Positions 27,387-37,696 are shown, counted from the stretch's first letter. The stretch: 64,000 bases of DNA from Candidatus Sulfopaludibacter sp. SbA3 (GCA_945890485.1 CAMDCN010000015.1:102803-166802); one strand, 5' to 3'. Numbers and translations: made by a program. The notes: generated by a model not told the origin, from the letters alone.

Positions 27387-27863
27387 CTATGCCTCCAGCG
27401 TCTCGCCATGGATGGTGGTGATCCGCACGACTTCAAACTCCAGGGCGCCCCCCGGGACTTGAATCTTGATCTCCTCGCCCACTCTCCGGTTCAGCAGACC
27501 ACGGCCGATCGGCGAACTTGTTGAAACCATCCCCAGCTTGGCATCGGACTCTTCGCTGGTCACCAGGCGATATTCAATCTCGACTGACTTCAGAATGTCG
27601 TACACCACAACCGTGGATCCAAAACCCACCCGATCCTTGGGGACCTTGGTGAGATCGATCATCGAAAGTTCCGACAAACGCTTCTGCAATTGACCAAGGC
27701 GAGCATTCACCATACCCTGCCGCTCCTTGGCTGCATGATACTCGGCGTTCTCGCTCAGGTCACCCAGCTCCCGGGCTCGCAGGATCTCCTTCGGCAGCTC
27801 GTTACGAAACTCGTACTCGAGTGCTGTGATCTCTTCCAACAGTTTTTTCTTCAGTGCTTCCAT
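27387..27863 (-). CDS. greA: Transcription elongation factor GreA
   Basis: GreA rescues backtracked RNA polymerase by stimulating transcript cleavage. The 158-residue protein has the N-terminal coiled coil, with RARELGDLSENAEYHAAKERQ at the tip carrying the acidic residues Asp and Glu. The C-terminal FKBP-like domain has VGFGSTVVVYD and SPIGRGLLNRRVGEEI. The ATG at 27863 has GGAAG 8 bases upstream. A GTG at 27869 is an alternative. Confidence 0.95.
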   Translation of the reverse strand: MEALKKKLLEEITALEYEFRNELPKEILRARELGDLSENAEYHAAKERQGMVNARLGQLQKRLSELSMIDLTKVPKDRVGFGSTVVVYDILKSVEIEYRLVTSEESDAKLGMVSTSSPIGRGLLNRRVGEEIKIQVPGGALEFEVVRITTIHGETLEA

Positions 27864-27917
27864 GGACACAACTTCCGGTGACGATCGTTCTCCCTCAGTA
27901 TACCTGTCCGCTGGCGT

Positions 27918-30239
27918 CTACAGACCGACGATGTACGCCCGCGCGACCGCCTCTCCGCAGCGAATCAGAAACACATTTTCAACGTCCCGGACAGGTCCCA
28001 TTTGGACCGTGACTTTTACCAGGCCAGGAGCCAGGGACTCCCGGCGACGAACCTCTACCACGGAACCCCCGCCTTCTTCCACCTCGACCACGGGATCCTG
28101 CGTGGTGGACGCCAAGCCGACGTCGTCGGTGGTAAGGAACCATAGGTCAACGGTAGATCCCACTTCCGCCTCAAACGGCGGGTAGGGCAGGAAGGTAATG
28201 TTCGCGGCTTCTGGACGGGGTATGCCGTACCAGTAGGGGATGCGGAGCGCTTCTCCCTCGGCCTCCGCCTTGCTGACCACGATGCGTCCATAGTGTGCGC
28301 CCGCGGCCAAGTCGCCCGGCCACATGATCCGTACCGTGGTTTCGCCCCCAGCGGCTAAATCGAACTCCGCCGGCTCCACCGTTGGTTGCCCTCCCACGTC
28401 CGATACCACGCGAACCTTGTAGCGTCCGGCATCGAGGCCCGTGTGGTTAATGATGATTTCCTGCGCTGCCGGGCCGAGGGCGCCGCCCGCACCGAAATTC
28501 AACACCGCTGGCTTTGCGATCAGTTCGCTGTCGATTGCTCTTATTAGATTCAGCTTGCCCGCACCCACTTGCTGCGGTGAGCCGTCCTCCGCGTTCCCCG
28601 TTCCCGCCGGGGATGCTGAGTTGATCAGCAGAGATCGATATTGCTGCGGATTCAATCCTGGTCGCGCCTGTTTGAGAACCGCGTAGGCTCCGGCGACCAG
28701 CGGAGACGAGAAACTCGTTCCTTGTGCGATCAGGTAGCCGCTGGGATCATAGACGCTACCAGATGGTTCCGCCGTGCCCGCCGCCGTGCTGAGGAATTGG
28801 CCGACAGCGACTATGTCCGGCGAGATCCGTCCTTCAAGAGTCGGGCCCCGCGAGGAGAAGGTGCTCAAGGACGGGGAACGCAGCGGGAACGCAACAGTCG
28901 GCGTGAAGGTCAACCGGACGTCCGTCTCGGGTGCCTCCTCCAGGCGGCTCTTGAGTAGCCGTCCCGTATCGAATCCAACCATCAAGGCTGGCAAGTTGGC
29001 ATCGTCTACCGCCATCGTGAAGGGAAGCGGGTCCAGCGCGTGGGTATACACCACCGCGGCAATCGCTCCCGCTGCCTCAGCATTCTTCAACTTATCGCTA
29101 AAGAAGCACGAGCCGCGGAGAATCAAGGCCACGGCGCCTCGCAGCGAGTCGCCCGGAATGGGATCGCATGCCAATCCGCTCGGATCCGCCCCGCTGACAT
29201 CCACAAGTCTTCCCTGTACCGGCTCCTCGGGTCTTGTGCCGGTTGAGGCCACCGCGAGAAGATTCCCTAGTCCCTCAACCGTAACTGCTTCGGCGAAGGC
29301 GCGGTCATTGGTGATGGCTCCTACACTGATCCCCACTCCAGCAACGGTCGGCGAGTCAACCGAGGCGATGTCGGGTCCTTCATTGCCGGCAGCCTTTATG
29401 ACCATTACGCCCATCTCCACGGCACGCTTCACGGCGTCGGCCATCGGGTCGATCCCTTCCCGGTACGGTGGGAAAAAGCCCAGGCTCATATTCACGACGT
29501 CCATGCCGTCGGACACCGCATCATCGAGCGCCTGCAAGAGTGCGGCAGAGCTTCCTGCTTCCCCGGTCACCCCGCCGAAGACGCGGTACGCCCCGAGCCA
29601 GGCGCCAGGCGCCGCGCCGGAAAGCTCCCCAAACTGGCTCTGCACGCGGGCGCCCGCCGCTACCATCGCTACTGCCGTGCCATGGCCCGCTCCGTCGACA
29701 ATCGACTCGTCGGTCCGGTTTAACGCATCATAGCTCCGCTGCACGATCACTTTGCCATTGGTTGCCGGCAGAAACGCATCGCTCGAAACCTTGGGGAAGC
29801 CTTCCGGAACGGTCATCCCCTCCCCGGCAAAGGCTGGGTGCTTGGCGTCAATCCCCGTATCAATGATGCCGATCTTGATCCCCTCGCCCGCGCGTCCGGC
29901 GTTCGGCAAGCGTTCCCATGCGGCCTTAATCTGGTGCAGGGTTAATGCCCGATCCAGGCTGGTTCGCAGCTTTACCACCGGGGTCACTCGGCGCACCCCG
30001 GCCATGCCGCGCAACTCCTCCGCCGACGGCGACTCAACCACGAGCGCGTTGGCCACGGTCTGCACCCGGCTCCTGACTTTGTGCCGGGCGCCCATCACGC
30101 GGACGAGATTGTCTTGCGCCGTCCTCCGGGCCACTTGGCTAGCCCGAGGCATCTCCGCCAACTCTACGATGTAGAGGTTGGGAACGATCTGCGCGCACAC
30201 AAATGCCGGTACGAAACAAAGAAATAGAAAACGGAACAT
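27918..30239 (-). CDS. Secreted subtilisin-like serine protease (S8) with PA domain
   Basis: The 773-residue protein has a signal peptide (FRFLFLCFVPAFVCAQ), a propeptide-like region (about 20-95), and an S8 domain with D127 (GIIDTGID), H186 (GAGHGTAV), oxyanion N285 (AAGNEGPD) and catalytic S509 (QGTSFSSP). A PA-type insert spans about 345-440. From about 560 to the end a beta-rich tail of Ig-like modules follows. The ATG at 30239 has an AGGAG site, whereas an upstream in-frame start would spoil the signal peptide. It lies 10 bases behind the other subtilase and is likely co-transcribed with it. No C-terminal sorting tail was recognised. Confidence 0.92.
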   Translation of the reverse strand: MFRFLFLCFVPAFVCAQIVPNLYIVELAEMPRASQVARRTAQDNLVRVMGARHKVRSRVQTVANALVVESPSAEELRGMAGVRRVTPVVKLRTSLDRALTLHQIKAAWERLPNAGRAGEGIKIGIIDTGIDAKHPAFAGEGMTVPEGFPKVSSDAFLPATNGKVIVQRSYDALNRTDESIVDGAGHGTAVAMVAAGARVQSQFGELSGAAPGAWLGAYRVFGGVTGEAGSSAALLQALDDAVSDGMDVVNMSLGFFPPYREGIDPMADAVKRAVEMGVMVIKAAGNEGPDIASVDSPTVAGVGISVGAITNDRAFAEAVTVEGLGNLLAVASTGTRPEEPVQGRLVDVSGADPSGLACDPIPGDSLRGAVALILRGSCFFSDKLKNAEAAGAIAAVVYTHALDPLPFTMAVDDANLPALMVGFDTGRLLKSRLEEAPETDVRLTFTPTVAFPLRSPSLSTFSSRGPTLEGRISPDIVAVGQFLSTAAGTAEPSGSVYDPSGYLIAQGTSFSSPLVAGAYAVLKQARPGLNPQQYRSLLINSASPAGTGNAEDGSPQQVGAGKLNLIRAIDSELIAKPAVLNFGAGGALGPAAQEIIINHTGLDAGRYKVRVVSDVGGQPTVEPAEFDLAAGGETTVRIMWPGDLAAGAHYGRIVVSKAEAEGEALRIPYWYGIPRPEAANITFLPYPPFEAEVGSTVDLWFLTTDDVGLASTTQDPVVEVEEGGGSVVEVRRRESLAPGLVKVTVQMGPVRDVENVFLIRCGEAVARAYIVGL

Positions 30240-30249
30240 CCTGACTCCT

Positions 30250-33200
30250 CTAACGAACCGGCAACGAGGCGGTCTTCGAAGCAACTCCATTCATCGTAAT
30301 CACAACGGGCTGTATCCCGGTGGGCGCATCGGTGGGGACTGTGGCATTCACCTGATACAAGCCGACAAACCCGGGCGCGAGGCCGGCGTATAGCACCGTG
30401 GCGTTTTGTCCGCCAATAGTCACTTGGGGCGCGATACGGCAGGTCGCCAAAGGTGATGAAGGCGCTGCTTCTCCCGTAGCGGGTTGGTTGTCGACCGGAC
30501 CAAGCCCATTGGCGTACAACTGCACGACACTGCCACGCGCCACCGGCGCCGCCCCGGTCACCAACTGGAAGTTCTGGTCGAGTGCCGCGATAAGCTGCCG
30601 GCCGCTCCCGGCGTCGGAATATTCAAAGAACGCCGGCGACACCTCATTCAACGCGATCGTCAACCGGGCGCTCGAATAGAGGCCATTGCTTACCTTCAAT
30701 TGCACTTGCGATTGCCCCGCCAACTCCCACGGCACTTGGACATTGATCTGCCCGGGACTGACGAACGACAGAACGCCCGGGAAACTACGGTTGGTTTGCC
30801 CCGGCACGTCAAACCCGACGCTTACTCCGGCCAGGGAAAGGGGCAAGTAGTTCGTGCTGAATACTCGCGTTTGGTCCGTGAACGCCGCGCCGAACAGCGA
30901 GATATACGAACCTGGCGCCAGGCCGCTGCCAACTTGCCCGCTGGCCGCGTTCACAATGCCGTCGCTGCGCAGCGCCGGTTCTTGAACTACCAGGCCGGCG
31001 AACTCTACGCGCGGGTCGCCGCCGCTCTCCGGTTCCACAGAGAACAGATGCTGCCCAAGGGCCGAACCCACGACGACGCGGGCCTCCGCGATGCCGAGTT
31101 CGTCGGTGGCCGCTGTCGCCTGATCGATCGTGCCGCCGGATTCGGCCCGGAAACGAACTCGCATATTCGCCACGGGCGCGCCGAACTGGTCGACGAACTT
31201 CGCGGTCAATTGGTGCCGCCGGCCCGGACCCCGTGTGAACCCATCGCCCGCTAACGCAAACGCGTTGAAGGCAATATTGTCACCCACTACGTAAAGATAG
31301 GGGATCCGCAGCGGCGTCTCGCCTCCTTCCACCCGAATGATCCCTTCGTACATCCCGGCGCGCGGACGTGTGCCTTCCAGGCGCAATGTAAACACCGCTT
31401 CCTGGCCGGCACCTAAGGGGCCGGACGAAGCACTCAGAGTCACCCTGGCGCTGGTGTCTGTATCTCGCGGCACCACCGTCAGCCTTACGTTTGCTGACGC
31501 GGTGCCCTGATTTCGCAGTCGCAGTGTTCGCGTGACAGGAAATGCCGACGTTGGAAGCACCTGCCCAAACGAAATCGTTGCCGGGGACGCCAGCACCGTG
31601 GTCCGCACCGCGCTCGAGGCGTCCAGCTTGCCCGCGCCCATCGCAATCGCCCGGGCTTCCACCGGCCGGCCCTGATAGTCGAAATCGGTGACGCGCGGGT
31701 CAGCCGTATTCACCACCGCCGATTTCAACCCCGCCGGCGAGAGCGTCGGGTAACGCTGCTTTACTAGCGCCACTGCGCCAGCGACCATCGGCGCCGAAAA
31801 GCTGGTCCCTTCGACGCTTCGATAGCGCGAAACGTCGAACATGTCGCCGTTGGGGTCATAGTTCTGCGTAGCGACATATACGTCTGAGCCGACCGCCGTA
31901 ATCTCGGGCTTCACAAGCGAATCGCCGATCGAAGGGCCCTGCGAACTGAAGATGGATGTATCGTCCGCCGTCGCGTCGACTCCCCGCAGCGAACTATCGA
32001 AACTCACGCGCGCCCCTCGATTCGTAGCGAGGTACTCCTTCAAAAGCAACCCGTCCCGGTTTCCAATCATCGCCAGTGGGATCGAAGTTCCTTCGAGGCC
32101 GGTGGCGACAAACACCGCGTTGCTGCTCTGCTGATACACAATCAAGCCGACGGCCCCGGCCCGCTGCGCGTTCGTCAACTTTTGTAAAAACGAACATTCC
32201 CCACGAACCATCAGCGCCACGGTGCCGGTCAACGCTCCCGCGCCGAGCGAGTCGCAGCCCAGGCCGGTCGAGTCGATGGTGGCGACGTCCGTTGCGGGCG
32301 CCGGGCTTGGAGATAGCGTCTGCGCGCCGTTGCCCAAGCGCGCGTCGATCTGTCTCAGATTGGCTGGGCCGTTTTCCACCCGCACCGTCTGCAGCAGAAT
32401 CCGGCTATTGGTCGTCGCTCCCACCGTGATCGCCGAGGGTGCGCTACCCGGGGAAGAGATTGAGTTGAGCGTCGGGATTTGTGATCCCAGATCGCCATCG
32501 TTGCCCGCGCTCGCGACTACCACCATTCCGGCGCGTGTGGCGTTCTCGACCGCCTCCACCTGCAGATCGCAAGCAAGCTGCCCCTGGTTGCCGCAGATTG
32601 CTCCCCGGTCGTTCGGGCTCCAAACCGCGGATTGGCCTAAGGAAAGGGAGACGATATCCATCCCATCCGCCAGCGCCGCCTCTAGCGCCCGAATAATCGT
32701 AAAGTCGTCGGAAAAATCGTTGATGCCCGGCGAACCAAAAACTTTGTAGTTGCCGAGGTAAGCCTTCGGCGCGACACCGGTCACCCGGCCGCCCGGTCCC
32801 TGCATCGGCCGCCCCGCCGCCAACATGGCAGCCGCGGTGCCGTGGCCGACGCGATCCCGTGGACTCAGGTCATCGGGACGAGTATCATCCGGGAAGCTGT
32901 AGACCAGCAGGTCAACGAAGCTGCGCGCGGCGATCACCTTGCTGTTGGTGTAGTCGCACGCGGATCCGGTGCAGCGGGGGTAGCCGCTCGGCATCGCCAA
33001 GCTCGAGTCCTGAAGCGCGGGATGGGTATGGTCAATGCCTGTATCCAGGATGCCAATCTTCACGCCAGCGCCGGCGTTCTCCGCGCCACCCGTCACGTTC
33101 CATGCCGCCTGTACGCGGGCCAGATCGGCCGCCGGTTGATCGAGGCGCTTGTATTTCCGCAGCCGCTGCACATACTTCACGCCAGGCATGCGGCGCATCT

Positions 33201-33432
33201 CCGCGGCCTGCTCCTCGCTGGCTTCAATAAAGACTGCGTTCACCAGAGTTTCCGTGGTCCCCATCTCACGGACCTTCATGCGGCCAAAGTTCTTGCGCAC
33301 GCTGTTCTGCGACTCTAGTACCTTGGCGCGCCCGGTACGGGCCACCGCGACGGGGGCCTCCTCCAGCACGACTGCGAAGCGTTCTTGCGCGAAAGCGGCG
33401 GTCCCTAAAGCCAACAGAATCAGAAATTTCAT
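30250..33432 (-). CDS. Secreted subtilisin-like serine protease (S8) with Solibacter-type C-terminal domain
   Basis: The 1060-residue protein has a signal peptide (KFLILLALGTAAFAQ) and an I9-like propeptide. Its S8 domain has D130 (GILDTGID), H197 (VGHGTAAA), N311 (ASAGNDGD) and S544 (EGTSFSAP), with a PA-like insert at about 385-480. Ig-like segments occupy about 620-830. The last 220 residues form the TIGR03437-type domain, with SLFGAAFTDQT, LSFVSPGQINVQVPWEL, VQLYANGLGPVDNQP and GLYQVNATVPTDAPTG. This domain was first noted in Solibacter and its function is unknown. It is paralogous to the downstream protease. Confidence 0.93.
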   Translation of the reverse strand: MKFLILLALGTAAFAQERFAVVLEEAPVAVARTGRAKVLESQNSVRKNFGRMKVREMGTTETLVNAVFIEASEEQAAEMRRMPGVKYVQRLRKYKRLDQPAADLARVQAAWNVTGGAENAGAGVKIGILDTGIDHTHPALQDSSLAMPSGYPRCTGSACDYTNSKVIAARSFVDLLVYSFPDDTRPDDLSPRDRVGHGTAAAMLAAGRPMQGPGGRVTGVAPKAYLGNYKVFGSPGINDFSDDFTIIRALEAALADGMDIVSLSLGQSAVWSPNDRGAICGNQGQLACDLQVEAVENATRAGMVVVASAGNDGDLGSQIPTLNSISSPGSAPSAITVGATTNSRILLQTVRVENGPANLRQIDARLGNGAQTLSPSPAPATDVATIDSTGLGCDSLGAGALTGTVALMVRGECSFLQKLTNAQRAGAVGLIVYQQSSNAVFVATGLEGTSIPLAMIGNRDGLLLKEYLATNRGARVSFDSSLRGVDATADDTSIFSSQGPSIGDSLVKPEITAVGSDVYVATQNYDPNGDMFDVSRYRSVEGTSFSAPMVAGAVALVKQRYPTLSPAGLKSAVVNTADPRVTDFDYQGRPVEARAIAMGAGKLDASSAVRTTVLASPATISFGQVLPTSAFPVTRTLRLRNQGTASANVRLTVVPRDTDTSARVTLSASSGPLGAGQEAVFTLRLEGTRPRAGMYEGIIRVEGGETPLRIPYLYVVGDNIAFNAFALAGDGFTRGPGRRHQLTAKFVDQFGAPVANMRVRFRAESGGTIDQATAATDELGIAEARVVVGSALGQHLFSVEPESGGDPRVEFAGLVVQEPALRSDGIVNAASGQVGSGLAPGSYISLFGAAFTDQTRVFSTNYLPLSLAGVSVGFDVPGQTNRSFPGVLSFVSPGQINVQVPWELAGQSQVQLKVSNGLYSSARLTIALNEVSPAFFEYSDAGSGRQLIAALDQNFQLVTGAAPVARGSVVQLYANGLGPVDNQPATGEAAPSSPLATCRIAPQVTIGGQNATVLYAGLAPGFVGLYQVNATVPTDAPTGIQPVVITMNGVASKTASLPVR

Positions 33433-33506
33433 ATTCTCCTCGATGCGGCCCGGGTTCGTTTCGTTTCAAAGCCCTGTGTTATCATAGCGTTTAGGAGTCC
33501 ATCGAT

Positions 33507-33749
33507 ATGGCCGCTAAACCCGCATTCGCCACTGGCGCACAAGTAGAACATCCGAAATTCGGCCTCGGCAGCGTGGTCCTCTGCACGGAAGAGCACATCA
33601 CGATCAAATTCGACGACAACGGCGAGAAGAAGTTTGTCCTCTCCATCGTACTGCCGAACCTGACCAAATCGAATCGGACCCCTCCCCCGGAAAAGAAGCG
33701 CGCCGCACGCAAAAAGGCCGCTCCCGCTGCCGCCGCTGCGGCGGAATAG
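33507..33749 (+). CDS. Small PcrA-tail-like Tudor/SH3 protein with Lys/Ala tail
   Basis: This 80-residue protein has one small beta-barrel, TGAQVEHPKFGLGSVV...ITIKFDDNGEKKFV. It resembles the C-terminal Tudor-like module of PcrA/UvrD helicases (GxxVxHPxFGxGxV), which contacts RNA polymerase. A basic Lys/Ala tail (KKRAARKKAAP) follows. It may be a free-standing nucleic-acid or polymerase-binding protein. The RBS is TAGGAGTCC. It is divergent from the subtilase and ends 1 base before the convergent mnmE stop. Confidence 0.75.
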   Translation: MAAKPAFATGAQVEHPKFGLGSVVLCTEEHITIKFDDNGEKKFVLSIVLPNLTKSNRTPPPEKKRAARKKAAPAAAAAAE

Positions 33750-33750
33750 C

Positions 33751-35058
33751 TTACTTTCCGATACAAAACGTCGAAAAAATGCGGTTCAGGATGTCGTCTG
33801 CCGTGGTCGCTCCCGTCACTGCGTCTAGCGGCCAAAGCGCTTCGTAGAGATCCAACAGCAGCATCTCGTGCGGAATTTTGCTGGCGACGGCCTCTCGGAC
33901 GTGAACCAGCGCCTCGGCAGTAGCCCGGAATAGTTCCGCTTGGCGCAAGGATGTGATGAATGCAAATTCATGCTCGCCCGCGGCGGCGTGGCCGATAGCG
34001 GTCAGCACCGCCTCCCGGAGTGACTCGATTCCTTCGCCCGTCTTGGCCGAGACCCGGATGCCGGCAAGGTCGACAGCGAGCGGCAGGTCGGCCTTGTTGA
34101 CGACGATCAGGTGCCGGCCTTGCGCCTCTGCCCGCGCAAGAATCTGCTGGTCTTCCGCGGTAAGCCCAACGCTCCCATCGACGACCACCATCGTCAAATC
34201 CGCATCGGCCATCGCCTGCAGGGTGCGTTCGATGCCCAGCACCTCTACCTGATCCTGCCCCTCGCGGATGCCCGCCGTATCGACGAACCGCACCGGCACC
34301 CCGCCCAAGCTGGCTGTCTCCGCCACCAAGTCGCGTGTAGTGCCGGGGATCTCGGTCACGATCGCCCGATCCTGGTCGAGCAGCCGGTTGAATAGCGAAC
34401 TCTTCCCGACGTTCGGCCGTCCGACGATGGCCAGCGTAACGCCGCTATGGACCAATCTGCCGTAGTCGAAACTTCTCGCCAGGCGGTCGGTCTCCCGGGC
34501 GATGGGTTCGAGGCGGCGCAGAATTTCCGCATCGGGCGCCACGCTGATGTCGTCTTCGGCGAAGTCTATTCCAGCTTCGAGCAGCGCGATGAGTTCGAGC
34601 AACTGCTCTTTCACCGGCCGGACGATCTGCGCGACCGAACCCTCCACCTGCCGGGCCGCGACCCGTGCCTGATAAAGAGTGGTCGCGTTGATCAGGTCGC
34701 GGACGGCCTCTGCCTGTGGCAGATCGAGCCGCCCGTGGACCATGGCGCGGAGCGTGAATTCGCCGGGATTTGCCAGCCGCGCTCCAGCCCCGACGCATTG
34801 TTCGACGATATGCCGCAGAATCACCGGCGCGCCGTGGCACGAGATTTCGACGACGTCCTCACCGGTATAGGAATTCGGCGCGGCGAAGTAGGTTACCAGA
34901 ACCGGGTCGAGTAGCTTTCGCAACGTCGCCACCCGCGGCGCCCCGAGTGCGGCGCCGAGCACCCGCTCCACAATCGGTTTCGCCTCGTTTCCAGATACTC
35001 GAACTACGCCAATTCCGCCTCGCCCCGGAGGCGTCGCGATGGCGACAATCGTCTCCAC
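33751..35058 (-). CDS. mnmE: tRNA uridine-5-carboxymethylaminomethyl modification GTPase MnmE
   Basis: MnmE with MnmG installs the cmnm5 group on wobble U34 of tRNAs. The N-terminal folate domain begins [21 protein letters not shown]. The G domain has [22 protein letters not shown] and NKAD. The C-terminus is FCIGK, where the Cys is conserved. The frame is open further upstream into jag, but the GTG at 35058 lies 10 bases after the jag stop and gives 435 residues, close to the family norm. Confidence 0.95.
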   Translation of the reverse strand: METIVAIATPPGRGGIGVVRVSGNEAKPIVERVLGAALGAPRVATLRKLLDPVLVTYFAAPNSYTGEDVVEISCHGAPVILRHIVEQCVGAGARLANPGEFTLRAMVHGRLDLPQAEAVRDLINATTLYQARVAARQVEGSVAQIVRPVKEQLLELIALLEAGIDFAEDDISVAPDAEILRRLEPIARETDRLARSFDYGRLVHSGVTLAIVGRPNVGKSSLFNRLLDQDRAIVTEIPGTTRDLVAETASLGGVPVRFVDTAGIREGQDQVEVLGIERTLQAMADADLTMVVVDGSVGLTAEDQQILARAEAQGRHLIVVNKADLPLAVDLAGIRVSAKTGEGIESLREAVLTAIGHAAAGEHEFAFITSLRQAELFRATAEALVHVREAVASKIPHEMLLLDLYEALWPLDAVTGATTADDILNRIFSTFCIGK

Positions 35059-35068
35059 GGCAGCCCGG

Positions 35069-35722
35069 CTATTCGTCGCGTCGCGGCCGAGGGCCCCGGC
35101 GCGGACCCCGATCCCGGTCCCGCCGGTCGCCGCCGCGCTCGTCCCGGCTCCGCTCTGTGGGCGGGGCGCCAAAGGGACGCCGCGGTGGTGGCGCTGGCAG
35201 CAGCGGGATGTTCGGCTTCGGCTGACCCGCGAGGTAGATTACGACTTGCCGGCTCGGGCCGGTGCCGAAACTCTCGCTGGTCAATTCGGTCTCGCCGCGC
35301 AAAGCCATGTGTACAATGCGCCGCTCGCGCGAAGTCATGGGAGAAAATCGGAAATACTCGCCGGTCTTCTTCACCCGTTCCGCCGCGGCCAAGGCACTCA
35401 GCCTCAACTCTTCCATGCGCAGCAAACGGTAATCGTTGGCGTCGAAACACACGAGCGAGTGCTCTTCCGACGGTACCCGCAGCAGCTCCAGCGTCAGATG
35501 CTCCAGCGCCAACATCAACTCTGCCCGGTTCTCGAGCAGCATGTCGATATCTTTCCCGGTGAACTTCACCATCAATTCCGGGTTTTCGATTTCCGGGTGT
35601 AGGCTGATTCCGGGTGTCACCGTGAAACCCAGCTCCAGCCCAGCCTTTGCGACGAGATCGCCCAAGAACTGCTCGATGCGCGGCCCGTAGGCCTCTACCG
35701 TGTATTTCTTTGCGTCACTCAT
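35069..35722 (-). CDS. jag: Jag/KhpB RNA-binding protein (KH-R3H)
   Basis: Jag/KhpB is an RNA-binding protein encoded beside yidC in many bacteria and linked to cell elongation and division. The 217-residue protein has a Jag-N-like start, a KH-II domain ([20 protein letters not shown], about 40-75), and an R3H domain ([13 protein letters not shown], about 128-160). A disordered Arg/Asp/Gly-rich tail ([20 protein letters not shown]) follows. The long charged tail is unusual and suggests extra RNA contacts. It starts 9 bases after yidC. Confidence 0.88.
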   Translation of the reverse strand: MSDAKKYTVEAYGPRIEQFLGDLVAKAGLELGFTVTPGISLHPEIENPELMVKFTGKDIDMLLENRAELMLALEHLTLELLRVPSEEHSLVCFDANDYRLLRMEELRLSALAAAERVKKTGEYFRFSPMTSRERRIVHMALRGETELTSESFGTGPSRQVVIYLAGQPKPNIPLLPAPPPRRPFGAPPTERSRDERGGDRRDRDRGPRRGPRPRRDE

Positions 35723-35731
35723 CAGCGTTTG

Positions 35732-37447
35732 CTACTTGCCCTTTTTCTTTGCAGCGGCTGGGGCCGCGGTCACTCCCGTCGACGGGGTTAGCTGGTTAAA
35801 GAACAACTGCTGCACGATGCCAACCACGTTTCCGGTAAGCCAGTATAGCACCAGGCCACTGGAGGCATTCCAGAAGAGGAACGCCATCATCACCGGCATC
35901 ATGAACATCATCATGCGCTGCTGGGCCGGATCGCCGCCTGTCGACGGCGTCATCTTTTGCAGGTAGATCTGCGAGCCTAGCATCAGGATCGGCAGCATGC
36001 GCAGCGGAATCGTCTCGGGCCGCGACAAGTCCGTCACCCACAACCAGTCCGCGCCACGCAGCTCCGTCGCTACGGAGAGAACCTTGTAGAAACCGATAAA
36101 GAACGGGAACTGTAGGAGCAAGGGCACGCAGCCGCCGGCCGGGTTCACGCCATTCTTTTTGTACAGATCCATGATCTCGGTGTTCTTGTCATTCGCCCGA
36201 GGATCCTTAAGGCCAACGCCCTTGTACTTGTCGTTGATCGCCTGAATCTGCGGCTGCAGCAGAGCCATCTTCTTCATGCTCTTCATGCTGCTGAGCTTCA
36301 AGGGCACCAAGGCCACGTTAATCAGCACGGTCACTGCCACGATAGCCCAGCCCCAGTTGCCGCCCGTGTACGTTTGCACCCAGCGCAGCATCGCAAAGAG
36401 CGGCCGCGCAATCCAGCCGAACCAGCCCCAGTCAACGACCGATTCGAGGCGCGGATCCGTAGCCTTCAGCAGTTCCAGGTCCTTCGGCCCGACATACAAG
36501 CCGAATTCGTTCCGTCCAGCCGCCCCCACCGCCGCGCCGACGAAAGGCAGAAAGTCCTTCGATCCGGCCGGGTAGGGCAACTTATCCGTGAAGGTCTTGA
36601 TCTCTACGGTCTGGCCGGTCTTCGGCAGGAACAGTGCGCCAAAGTACGCATCCTGCAATCCGACAAACGTATAATTGCCGGCATTGGAAACCGGGCCGCT
36701 CTCTCCGGCCGCACTTTCGAGCGTGGTGGGATAGTTTTCGTTCTGCTCCTGGCGCAATGAGAACTGCGCCGCGTAGGCTTTGTCCACACTTTGATCGCCG
36801 AAACCGCCACGCCAGACGAGCAGGTGCGAAAGCGGAGCGCCGTTGGAGGTTACTTCGCTCGTGATTGCACCGAGGTAGCTCTTATCCTTAAAGCTGAACT
36901 GCTTTTTCGCCAGCACCTTGCCGTCAGAGAAGGTAAAGGTGATCGATTTGCCGTCGGCCCCTTTCTCAAAAGAGAAGAGCGCCTTGTTCAGGTCGGCCGG
37001 AACCGCCTGCTCCTTGAAATCGTAAGCGAACGGGCGCACGCCAATGAGAGTCGTGTTTTCGGGAGAAACCAGATCGAGCGGTTTGCCCGTATTGTCCTTG
37101 AAGTTCTTCAACACCCAGCTCAGAACTACTGCGCCGCGGTTGGCAAATTGGATCCGGTAGAGATCGGTATCGAGAAAAGGGAACTCCTCTCTCGATGCCA
37201 CGGTTGCCTCGGCCGGCGCCGCCGGCGCTTCGGCCGCCGCTGCTGCCGCGGGAGTTGGTGTGGGCGAGCCCTGCTTGTTGGCCTCGGGCTTGGCTGCGGC
37301 CGGAACCTCTTTCTTCGCGGCCGGCGGTGGAGCCGGCGGCTTCGGGAGCAGATACTGCGAGGCGAAAATCACCACGCCCATCAGCACGAAGGCTAGCAGC
37401 AGCCGCTGCTCCATCGAAAGGTCTTTCTTCGGTTTCGGATCAGCCAT
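35732..37447 (-). CDS. yidC: Membrane protein insertase YidC
   Basis: YidC inserts and folds inner-membrane proteins, with or without SecYEG. The 571-residue protein has the Gram-negative layout: an N-terminal membrane anchor (RLLLAFVLMGVVIFASQYLL), a Pro/Ala-rich linker, a large periplasmic beta-sandwich domain (about 95-340), and a C-terminal five-helix core with NWGWAIVAVTVLINVALVPL, GGCVPLLLQFPFFIGFYKVL and the last helices. It belongs to the rpmH-rnpA-yidD-yidC-jag-mnmE cluster. Confidence 0.97.
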   Translation of the reverse strand: MADPKPKKDLSMEQRLLLAFVLMGVVIFASQYLLPKPPAPPPAAKKEVPAAAKPEANKQGSPTPTPAAAAAAEAPAAPAEATVASREEFPFLDTDLYRIQFANRGAVVLSWVLKNFKDNTGKPLDLVSPENTTLIGVRPFAYDFKEQAVPADLNKALFSFEKGADGKSITFTFSDGKVLAKKQFSFKDKSYLGAITSEVTSNGAPLSHLLVWRGGFGDQSVDKAYAAQFSLRQEQNENYPTTLESAAGESGPVSNAGNYTFVGLQDAYFGALFLPKTGQTVEIKTFTDKLPYPAGSKDFLPFVGAAVGAAGRNEFGLYVGPKDLELLKATDPRLESVVDWGWFGWIARPLFAMLRWVQTYTGGNWGWAIVAVTVLINVALVPLKLSSMKSMKKMALLQPQIQAINDKYKGVGLKDPRANDKNTEIMDLYKKNGVNPAGGCVPLLLQFPFFIGFYKVLSVATELRGADWLWVTDLSRPETIPLRMLPILMLGSQIYLQKMTPSTGGDPAQQRMMMFMMPVMMAFLFWNASSGLVLYWLTGNVVGIVQQLFFNQLTPSTGVTAAPAAAKKKGK

Positions 37448-37453
37448 ATAAGG

Positions 37454-37696
37454 TTATTGTTTCGGAACGAGGTCAACTCCGCCTTCGCAGAACGGATGGC
37501 AGCGGCCAAGACGCCGCAATCCCAGCCAAACGCCGCGGGCGGCGCCGAACCGGGAGATCGCATCCATCATGTAGACGGAACAGGTAGGGTGAAATCGGCA
37601 AGCCGAAGGAAGCCAGGGCGATATCCCTTGCTTGTAGATACGCAGCGCGCACAGACAGAGTTCCGCCGGCGTTAGCCGGCTCGCTACGCGCTGCAT
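37454..37696 (-). CDS. yidD: Membrane protein insertion efficiency factor YidD
   Basis: YidD is a small membrane-associated helper of YidC-dependent insertion. The 80-residue protein has the family core: [28 protein letters not shown] and [15 protein letters not shown], with the conserved cysteines. Its start overlaps rnpA by 13 bases, and yidC follows 6 bases after its stop. Confidence 0.94.
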   Translation of the reverse strand: MQRVASRLTPAELCLCALRIYKQGISPWLPSACRFHPTCSVYMMDAISRFGAARGVWLGLRRLGRCHPFCEGGVDLVPKQ

